Assembly: GCA_016292045.1 (NCBI GenBank)
Contig: JAEEZX010000048.1
Coordinates: 1 to 39,718 of the forward strand
Direction of reading: 5' to 3'
Length of the DNA: 39,718 bases
Source of the DNA: Bacteroidaceae bacterium
GTDB taxonomy: Bacteria; Bacteroidota; Bacteroidia; Bacteroidales; Bacteroidaceae
Below the pieces are notes generated by a model that made no database searches, was not told the DNA's origin, and was given only the letters and a program-made list of their open reading frames with translations. The translations under genes were made by a program, and so were the position numbers. Position 1 is the first letter of the stretch. Every line of letters starts with the position of its first letter. Positions 33,939-39,718 of this stretch are shown piece after piece.

Positions 33939-33945
33939 CACACGA

Positions 33946-34716
33946 ATGAGTTGTTATCTTAACATCAAAGGCAAGCTGCACGATATATCCCACCCTCAAG
34001 TGATGGGGATATTGAACGTGACGCCCGACTCCTTTTTTGCGGATTCCCGTATCATGGACGAGGAGTCGTTCACCCGTCGTGTGCAGCAGATACGCGACGA
34101 GGGAGCCGCGATGATTGACATCGGCGCCGTGAGCACACGACCCGGTTCCCGGCCCGCCGCCGTCGAGGAGGAATTCGAGCGTCTCTCCTGGAGCCTTCCC
34201 CTCGTGCGGGGTATCTGGCCGGAAGCCATCATTTCCGTCGACACGTTCCGTCCGGAAGTGGCACGCAAGGTGATTGAAGACTACGGTGCCGACATCATCA
34301 ACGATATCTCCGGCGGTTGTCCCGAGATGACAGATGTCGTCAGTTCGCTCCACGTTCCATACATACTCACCCAGCCGGATTTCCGTCTCATGGGCGAATC
34401 TCTTGAGATGCTCCACGAGCGCGGTGTGGCAGACGTGATTCTCGATCCCGGTTTCGGCTTTGCCGGTTCCACGGAAAAGGATTTCCAGATGCTCTCCCGC
34501 CTCTCGGCCCTTGTGGACGTACTCTCCTGCCCCGTCTTGGTTGGAGTGTCTCGCAAGAGCATGATAAAGAACACACTCGGTGTCTCCACAGAAGACGCCC
34601 TCACCGGCACCATCTGCCTCAACACAATAGCTCTCCTCAAAGGAGCTTCCATCCTCCGCGTCCACGATGTCCGTGAAGCGGCACAATGCATCAGACTATG
34701 TTCGAAATTGGCATAA
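33946..34716 (+). CDS. folP: Dihydropteroate synthase FolP
   Basis: The 256-residue cytoplasmic enzyme joins p-aminobenzoate to dihydropterin pyrophosphate in folate synthesis and is the sulfonamide target. Visible blocks are MGILNVTPDSFFADSR, DIGAVSTRPGS, ISVDTFRPEVARK, DIINDISGG, ILDPGFGFAGSTEKD and VGVSRKSMI. It is at the short end for the family, with no missing block. The start at 33946 follows the promoter by 7 bp. It overlaps cdaA by 19 bp. The two genes are neighbours in many Bacteroidetes. Confidence 0.96.
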   Translation: MSCYLNIKGKLHDISHPQVMGILNVTPDSFFADSRIMDEESFTRRVQQIRDEGAAMIDIGAVSTRPGSRPAAVEEEFERLSWSLPLVRGIWPEAIISVDTFRPEVARKVIEDYGADIINDISGGCPEMTDVVSSLHVPYILTQPDFRLMGESLEMLHERGVADVILDPGFGFAGSTEKDFQMLSRLSALVDVLSCPVLVGVSRKSMIKNTLGVSTEDALTGTICLNTIALLKGASILRVHDVREAAQCIRLCSKLA

Positions 34717-35480
34717 AAGACCTACTTGACATATTCCTTGTGGCGGTGATACTCTTCTCCTGCTACAAACTCATGAAGCAGTCCCGCTCCGTGAACATCT
34801 TCTATGGTCTCATCGTCTTCATCAGTTTCTGGATTATCATCTCCAAGGTGGTGGAAATGAAGCTTTTGGGCAGCATTCTCGACCAGCTCGTCAGCGTTGG
34901 TGTCATTGCCATCATCGTGCTCTTCCAGGAGGAGATACGCCATTTCTTCTTCAGCCTCGGCACACACGAGCGGGCCAACCGCATCATCAAATTCTTCCGT
35001 CCGAAGAAAGACATCGAAGACGGTGAGGTCTTCCGTCACAGCCGTGCCCAGGTGTCGCCCATCGTCCTGGCGTGCCTCAATATGGCGAAGCAGAAGGTGG
35101 GTGCCCTCATCGTGATGCAGAACGACCTGCCCCTCGGCGACTTCGTGCGCACCGGCGAACGCATCGACGCTCTCGTCTCGCAGCGCCTCATTGAGAACAT
35201 CTTCTTCAAGAACTCCCCTCTCCACGACGGTGCTCTCATCATCAACGGCGACCGTCTTGTGGCAGCCTCGTGTATCCTGCCCGTGTCCCACGACCTCGAC
35301 ATCCCCAAGGACTTCGGACTGCGCCACCGCGCCGCGAAGGGACTCTCCAAGGAGACCGACGCCCTTGCCATTGTGGTCAGCGAGGAGACCGGACGCATCT
35401 CCGTGGCATACGACAACGACTTCAAGGCCCGTGTCTCTGCCGAAGAGCTCGAGCGCATTCTCATGAAAGGTAAGATATAA
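34698..35480 (+). CDS. cdaA: Diadenylate cyclase CdaA (c-di-AMP synthase)
   Basis: The 260-residue membrane enzyme makes c-di-AMP from two ATP. Three N-terminal membrane helices come first (LLDIFLVAVILFSCY; IFYGLIVFISFWIII; LVSVGVIAIIVLF). The DAC domain follows with LHDGALII (the DGA metal/ATP motif, about residue 180) and LRHRAAKGL (the RHR motif). The start at 34698 (MFEIGIKDLLDI) matches the family; an ATG four codons upstream is possible. c-di-AMP controls potassium and turgor homeostasis and wall integrity. Coupling to folP is by translational overlap; no functional link is proven. Confidence 0.95.
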   Translation: MFEIGIKDLLDIFLVAVILFSCYKLMKQSRSVNIFYGLIVFISFWIIISKVVEMKLLGSILDQLVSVGVIAIIVLFQEEIRHFFFSLGTHERANRIIKFFRPKKDIEDGEVFRHSRAQVSPIVLACLNMAKQKVGALIVMQNDLPLGDFVRTGERIDALVSQRLIENIFFKNSPLHDGALIINGDRLVAASCILPVSHDLDIPKDFGLRHRAAKGLSKETDALAIVVSEETGRISVAYDNDFKARVSAEELERILMKGKI

Positions 35481-35520
35481 ACGAAAACATAAATAAACAA
35501 CACATAAAAACATTATCACT

Positions 35521-36528
35521 ATGAGTGCATTAATGCAACAAATCATCCAGCGCGCCAAGTCCAACAAGCAGCGCATCGTTCTCCCCGAGAGCCTCGAGGA
35601 GCGCACTCTCACAGCTGCCGATATGGCGCTTGCCGACGACCTTGCCGACATCATCCTCATCGGTCCCAAGGCAGACATCATGTCACTGGGTCAGAAACTC
35701 GGTCTCACCCATCTTGACAAGGCCACCATCATCGACCCCGCCACCAGCGAGAAGACAGAGGAATACGCCCAGCTGCTGTTCCAGCTCCGCCAGAAGAAGG
35801 GTATGACTCTCGAACTGGCCCGCAAGCAGGTGCTCGATCCCCTCTACTTCGGTTGCCTCATCATCAAGAGCGGCGATGCCGACGGTCAGATTTCAGGTGC
35901 TCTCTCCACCACGGGCGACACCCTGCGTCCCGCCCTGCAGATTATCAAGTGCGCACCCGGCATCTCCTGCGTGAGCGGTGCCATGCTCATCATCTCCGAG
36001 CGCACACAGTACGGTGAGGGTGGTGTCCTCGTCTACGGCGACGTGGCAGTCACTCCCATGCCCGACGCTTCCCAGCTGGCACAGATTGCCGTCTGCACGG
36101 CACAGACCGCCAAGAGCGTGGCCGGCATCGCCAATCCGAAGGTGGCAATGCTCTCCTTCTCCACGAAGGGCAGCGCCAAGCACGAAGTGGTGGACAAAGT
36201 CGTTGAGGCCACCCGTCTTGCCAAGCAGCTCGACCCCAACCTCGATGTGGACGGCGAACTGCAGGCCGACGCAGCCCTCGTACCCGGTGTGGGTGAGAAG
36301 AAGGCTCCCGGCAGCAAGATAGCAGGTCACGCCAACGTGCTCATCTTCCCCAACCTCGAGTGCGGCAACATCGGCTACAAGCTCACACAGCGTCTCGGCG
36401 GTGCCGACGCCATCGGTCCCATCCTTCAGGGCATCGCACGTCCCGTCAACGACCTCTCCAGAGGTTGCTCCGTGGACGACATCTACAAGATGATTGCCAT
36501 CACATCGTGCCAGGCACAAGACGCTTGA
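35521..36528 (+). CDS. pta: Phosphate acetyltransferase Pta
   Basis: The 335-residue single-domain phosphotransacetylase (PTA_PTB family) converts acetyl-CoA and phosphate to acetyl phosphate. It shows RIVLPESLEERTL, QISGALSTTGDTLRPALQII, MLSFSTKGSAKHE, DGELQADAALVP and NLECGNIGYKL. It is the short type without the N-terminal regulatory domains found in enterobacterial Pta. A 40-bp gap separates it from cdaA and an 82-bp repeat-filled gap from ackA. Together with ackA it makes acetate and ATP from sugars in fermentation. Confidence 0.97.
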   Translation: MSALMQQIIQRAKSNKQRIVLPESLEERTLTAADMALADDLADIILIGPKADIMSLGQKLGLTHLDKATIIDPATSEKTEEYAQLLFQLRQKKGMTLELARKQVLDPLYFGCLIIKSGDADGQISGALSTTGDTLRPALQIIKCAPGISCVSGAMLIISERTQYGEGGVLVYGDVAVTPMPDASQLAQIAVCTAQTAKSVAGIANPKVAMLSFSTKGSAKHEVVDKVVEATRLAKQLDPNLDVDGELQADAALVPGVGEKKAPGSKIAGHANVLIFPNLECGNIGYKLTQRLGGADAIGPILQGIARPVNDLSRGCSVDDIYKMIAITSCQAQDA

Positions 36529-36600
36529 TAATTGATAATTGATAATTGATAATTGACAATTGATAATTGATAATTGACAGTTTAGAGTTTAGAGTTTAGA
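36525..36600. repeat. Tandem repeats between pta and ackA
   Basis: The 10-bp unit attgataatt (with attgacaatt variants) repeats about five to six times (36525-36579). Three exact copies of gtttaga follow (36580-36600). The repeats fill the whole gap to the ackA start. Confidence 0.85.
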
Positions 36601-36610
36601 GATTATTGCA

Positions 36611-37801
36611 ATGAAAATTTTAGTATTGAACTGCGGAAGCAGTAGCATCAAATATGCCCTCTACAATATGGAGGACAAGAGTGTCATCACTTCCGGCGGC
36701 ATTGAGAAAATCGGTCTGCCCGATTCATTCATCACCGTCAAACTCAACGGCGAGAAGCACAAGATGGAGCGTCCCATCGCCGAGCACACTGCCGGCGTGC
36801 AGTGGATATTCGAGGTACTCACCCAGGGTGAGTACGCCGTGCTCAAGGACCTCCACGAACTCGGTGCCGTCGGACATCGTATGGTGCACGGCGGTGAGAA
36901 GTTCAACAAGTCCGTACGCCTCACTCCCCAGGTGATGGCCGACTTCGCCAAGTGCAACGACCTGGCTCCCCTCCACAATCCTGCCAACATCAAGGGCGTG
37001 GATGCCGTCACGGCACTGCTGCCCGAGATTCCCCAGGTGGGCGTCTTCGACACCGCCTTCCATCAGACGATGCCCGACTACGCATTCATGTATGCCCTGC
37101 CCTACAACCTCTATAAGGAGTACGGTGTGCGCCGCTACGGTTTCCACGGCACCAGCCACCGCTACGTATCGCAGCGCGTGTGCGAGTTCCTCGGCGTGAA
37201 GCCCGAAGGCAAGAAGATCATCACCTGCCACATCGGCAACGGTGCCTCCATCGCCGCTGTGAAGGACGGCAAGTGTGTGGACACCTCCATGGGTCTCACT
37301 CCCCTGGAAGGCCTCATCATGGGCACGCGCTCAGGCGACATCGACGCCGGTGCCGTGACATTCCTCATGGACAAGCTCGGCCTCGACACGAAGGGCCTCT
37401 CCAACCTGCTCAACAAGCAGTCGGGACTGGCAGGCGTGAGCGAACTCTCCTCCGACTTCCGCGACATCCTCGCCGGTATCGCTGCCGGCAACGACAAGGC
37501 ACGTCTGGCCAAGGAGATGTACTGCTACCGCATCAAGAAATACATCGGTCAGTACGCAGCTGCGATGGGCGGTGTGGACATCATCCTCTTCACCGGCGGT
37601 GCAGGTGAGAACCAGTGGGAGGTGCGCGAAGGTGCCACCAGCGGTCTGGAGTTCATGGGTGTCAAGATGGACATTGCCAAGAACCGCTCCTGCCGCGCCA
37701 CGGAGGCCGTCCTCTCTGCCGACGACTCCAAGGTGACCGTCTGCTGCATCCCCACCGACGAGGAGCTCATGATTGCCCTCGACACAGAGGCTCTCTGCTA
37801 A
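36611..37801 (+). CDS. ackA: Acetate kinase AckA
   Basis: The 396-residue cytoplasmic kinase makes ATP and acetate from acetyl phosphate and ADP. It has the ASKHA fold: LVLNCGSSSIKYAL at the N-terminus, GHRMVHGGEKF, VFDTAFHQTMP, YGFHGTSHRYV, HIGNGASIAAVKDG, SMGLTPLEGLIMGTRSGDID and ILFTGGAGEN. The length is normal. It is paired with pta just upstream. A terminator follows at 37828. Confidence 0.98.
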   Translation: MKILVLNCGSSSIKYALYNMEDKSVITSGGIEKIGLPDSFITVKLNGEKHKMERPIAEHTAGVQWIFEVLTQGEYAVLKDLHELGAVGHRMVHGGEKFNKSVRLTPQVMADFAKCNDLAPLHNPANIKGVDAVTALLPEIPQVGVFDTAFHQTMPDYAFMYALPYNLYKEYGVRRYGFHGTSHRYVSQRVCEFLGVKPEGKKIITCHIGNGASIAAVKDGKCVDTSMGLTPLEGLIMGTRSGDIDAGAVTFLMDKLGLDTKGLSNLLNKQSGLAGVSELSSDFRDILAGIAAGNDKARLAKEMYCYRIKKYIGQYAAAMGGVDIILFTGGAGENQWEVREGATSGLEFMGVKMDIAKNRSCRATEAVLSADDSKVTVCCIPTDEELMIALDTEALC

Positions 37802-37827
37802 GGCATCACCTAATCTATATATATAAT

Positions 37828-37862
37828 GAAGGCTACCCGCAAAGGTAGCCTTCGTTGTTTCT
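37828..37862 (+). terminator. Rho-independent terminator after ackA
   Basis: A perfect 10-bp stem, gaaggctacc (37828-37837) with ggtagccttc (37844-37853), has a 6-nt loop and the T-rich tail gttgtttct. It separates ackA from the convergent xylulokinase gene. Confidence 0.8.
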
Positions 37863-37875
37863 GTCTGTTCGGCAT

Positions 37876-39360
37876 TTACTGCTTTTCCAGCACCTGCTTC
37901 CATCTCTGGTATGCCTCCTGGTATTCGCTGCCCGTCTCGGGCTGTATCTCGTCCAGACGCTTCAGAGTGGAGAATGCCTCCTTGTTGTCCTTGTATATGC
38001 CGCAGCCGATACCGGCTCCCTTTGCAGCACCCACGCTGCCGTCGGTGTCGTACAGTTCGATGGTGGCACCGCTCACGCTTGCCAGCGTCTTGCGGAATAT
38101 GTCGCTGAGGAACATGTTGGCTCTTCCTGCGTGTATCGTGCGTATATCCATACCCATCTCGCGCATCACCTCCATACCGTAGCAGAACGAGAACACGATT
38201 CCCTCCTGTGCGGCCCTCATCAGATGAGCCTTCGTGTGCTTGTTGAAGTTCACGCCGTTCACGCTGCAGCCCACTTCCCTGTTCTCCAGCACGCGCTCCG
38301 CACCGTTGCCAAAGGGCACGACGCTCACGCCCTCGCTGCCTACTGGTATGGCGGCCATCATCTCGTTCATCTCGGCGTATGAGATACCCTCGGGAGCCAC
38401 CGTGCGGCGCATCCATGCGTTGAGGATACCCGTACCGTTGATGCAGAGCAGCACACCCAGACGTGTCAGGTCCTTGGTATAATTCACGTGTGCGAAGGTG
38501 TTCACGCGCGACTTCGTGTCGTAGCGCACCTCTCCCAGCACACCGTACACCACGCCGCTGGTGCCGGCCGTGGATGCTATCTCTCCGGGGTTGAACACGT
38601 TGAGGCTCACCGCGTTGTTGGGCTGGTCGCCTGCGCGGTAGCTTATCGGCGTACCGGCCTCCAGACCCAGCTCCTCTGCCGCTGCCTTCGACACCTGTGC
38701 CTGCACGCTGAATGTGGGCACCACCTCGGGTATCATCTCTGCGGGCACTCCGTAGTAGTCGAGCAGCTTGGCTGCCGTGCTTCTCTCCTTGAAGTCCCAC
38801 ATCATACCCTCGCTCAGTCCTCCTATCGTGGTGTTCATCTCGCCGCTCAGCCGCATGGAGATATAGTCGCCCGGGAGCATTATCTTATGTATCTTGCTGA
38901 AGAGCTCGGGCTCGTTTTCCTTCACCCACGCCAGCTTTGCCGCAGTGAAGTTGCCGGGCGAGTTGAGCAGATGCTCCAGACACCATGTCTCCCCCACCTC
39001 GCGGAACGCCTTCTCTCCGTAGGGCACGGCGCGTGAGTCGCACCATATGATACTGTCGCGCAGAGCCTCTCCGTTCTTGTCCACACACACCAGTCCGTGC
39101 ATCTGATACGATATGCCGACGGCCTTCACCTCGCTGCCCTTGGCCCCTGCCTGCTGCATTGCCTTGCCCAGCGCGGTCTTCATGTTGTCCCACCACATCT
39201 GCGGGCTTTGCTCGGCCCATCCTGTCTTGAGGGCCTTGATAGGTGCTTCCGACTGCGGCCAGAATGCCGTACCTGCCATTTCACCCGTTGCCACATCCAC
39301 CAGAGATGCCTTCACCGAACTGCTCCCCACGTCCAGTCCCAAAAGATACTCTTTGCTCAT
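37876..39360 (-). CDS. xylB: Xylulokinase (FGGY carbohydrate kinase)
   Basis: The 494-residue cytoplasmic kinase phosphorylates D-xylulose for entry to the pentose phosphate pathway. It starts MSKEYLLGLDVGSSSVKASL at 39360; 15 extra upstream codons in frame include the promoter and are not coding. Blocks: ISYQMHGLVCVD (the xylulokinase QMHG substrate site), IIWCDSRA, GDYISMRLSG, YRAGDQPNNAVSLNV and the ATP-binding GAAKGAGIGCGIY. It fits the use of xylose released by the GH43 enzymes. No xylose isomerase or transporter is beside it in the window. Confidence 0.94.
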   Translation of the reverse strand: MSKEYLLGLDVGSSSVKASLVDVATGEMAGTAFWPQSEAPIKALKTGWAEQSPQMWWDNMKTALGKAMQQAGAKGSEVKAVGISYQMHGLVCVDKNGEALRDSIIWCDSRAVPYGEKAFREVGETWCLEHLLNSPGNFTAAKLAWVKENEPELFSKIHKIMLPGDYISMRLSGEMNTTIGGLSEGMMWDFKERSTAAKLLDYYGVPAEMIPEVVPTFSVQAQVSKAAAEELGLEAGTPISYRAGDQPNNAVSLNVFNPGEIASTAGTSGVVYGVLGEVRYDTKSRVNTFAHVNYTKDLTRLGVLLCINGTGILNAWMRRTVAPEGISYAEMNEMMAAIPVGSEGVSVVPFGNGAERVLENREVGCSVNGVNFNKHTKAHLMRAAQEGIVFSFCYGMEVMREMGMDIRTIHAGRANMFLSDIFRKTLASVSGATIELYDTDGSVGAAKGAGIGCGIYKDNKEAFSTLKRLDEIQPETGSEYQEAYQRWKQVLEKQ

Positions 39361-39402
39361 TTTTCTTGAATTTTTAATCTGTGTTTTTTCCGTATTACCA
39401 CG

Positions 39403-39410
39403 CAAAGATA
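39403..39410 (-). promoter_or_regulatory. -7 promoter element for xylulokinase
   Basis: TATCTTTG on the minus strand is a perfect TAnnTTTG match 42 bp upstream of the ATG at 39360. The expected -33 region falls in the 8-bp tandem repeat that starts at 39421. Confidence 0.65.
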
Positions 39411-39420
39411 ATAAATTTAG

Positions 39421-39455
39421 TTGACAAGTTGACGAGTTGACAAGTTGACAAGTTG
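39421..39455. repeat. 8-bp tandem repeat (ttgacaag)
   Basis: About four and a half copies of ttgacaag (one with cg in place of ca) lie upstream of the xylulokinase promoter. Confidence 0.85.
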
Positions 39456-39547
39456 TTTCTTTTGGGGGATTTGGTGATTTTTTGAGGTTTTTGAAGGATT
39501 TTTATCGTTAAAGTTAGCGTTAAGGTTGATTCCCCACAAAATATTCG

Positions 39548-39574
39548 TGTCCCGTTTGTCCCGAATGTCCCGAA
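39548..39574. repeat. 9-bp tandem repeat (tgtcccgaa)
   Basis: Three tandem units (tgtcccgtt, tgtcccgaa, tgtcccgaa) lie in the non-coding right end. They resemble the aatggccg units at 15108-15123. Confidence 0.8.
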
Positions 39575-39583
39575 AACAATGTC

Positions 39584-39718
39584 TTTTCCTGATTTCGGTT
39601 GACAGTTTTTTGCTCTTTTCCTGAGTTGGTTGTCAGTTGTTTTCCTGATAAGGTTTACACTTTACTGTTTTCGTTGACATCGTTCCTGATGGGGTTGACA
39701 TTTTTCTGAAAAGGTTGA
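39584..39718. repeat. Degenerate direct repeats running off the window end
   Basis: The motif cctgatnnggttgacann is repeated with variation: cctga starts at 39588, 39620, 39644 and 39685, and ctga at 39706, each followed by a ggtt(g/t)(a/t)ca-like core and T-runs. Spacing is irregular (32, 24, 41, 21 bp). No gene is visible from 39361 to the end of the window. Confidence 0.6.

Noticed and set aside
36525..36600. Riboswitch or attenuator before ackA
   Set aside because: The gap consists only of simple 10-bp and 7-bp tandem repeats with no conserved fold.
37331..38800. A 489-codon frame overlapping the ends of ackA and xylB
   Set aside because: It runs through two well-identified convergent genes and a terminator, with low-complexity Gly/Arg composition.
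39584..39718. CRISPR array
   Set aside because: The repeats are degenerate, the spacing varies from 20 to 41 bp, and there is no cas gene nearby.

Overview
The window looks like chromosomal DNA from a Bacteroidales species of the Prevotella group. The grounds are promoters of the Bacteroidetes type (TAnnTTTG at -7), secreted proteins with the short C-terminal tails usual in Prevotella, a propeller/Y_Y_Y/AraC regulator, a DUF5687 ABC permease, and long secreted CAZymes. GC is about 50-55% by eye. No rRNA, tRNA, CRISPR array or intact insertion sequence was seen.

Layout. 1-600: repeats, a small M15-type peptidase gene and a terminator. 602-6373 (minus): a GH43 enzyme and a 1402-residue alginate-lyase-fold polysaccharide lyase. 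6542-8731 (minus): a membrane sensor fused directly to an AraC-type DNA-binding domain. 8928-15326 (plus): a GH51 arabinofuranosidase gene reduced to its two ends, a 1781-residue modular secreted protein in AT-richer DNA, a 61-residue acidic small protein, a strong terminator, a repeat-rich gap, and the last 38 codons of a second AraC-type regulator. 15348-22589 (minus): a tight five-gene run of GH43 lipoprotein, zinc metalloprotease, double-domain CE12 esterase, DUF5687 permease and ABC ATPase. 22691-24653 (plus): truA-queA. 24642-33792 (minus): a close-packed run of murF, a 1538-residue PL11 rhamnogalacturonan lyase, a C_GCAxxG_C_C protein, a HAD phosphatase and a truncated GH3. 33946-37801 (plus): folP-cdaA-pta-ackA. 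37876-39360 (minus): xylulokinase. The right end is a field of short direct repeats.

How it fits together. PL11, CE12, two GH43 enzymes, GH3, the GH51 remnant and xylulokinase point to use of pectin (rhamnogalacturonan I with arabinan or xylan decoration), with no SusC/SusD pair in the window. The most informative signal is a shared promoter architecture. A 37-bp element (31/37 identical) lies upstream of both the lyase gene at 6373 and the GH51 remnant at 8928, and in both cases it starts exactly 108 bp before the -7 hexamer. This suggests that the adjacent sensor-AraC protein controls both promoters, and that the GH51 promoter now drives the giant secreted protein and its small partner.
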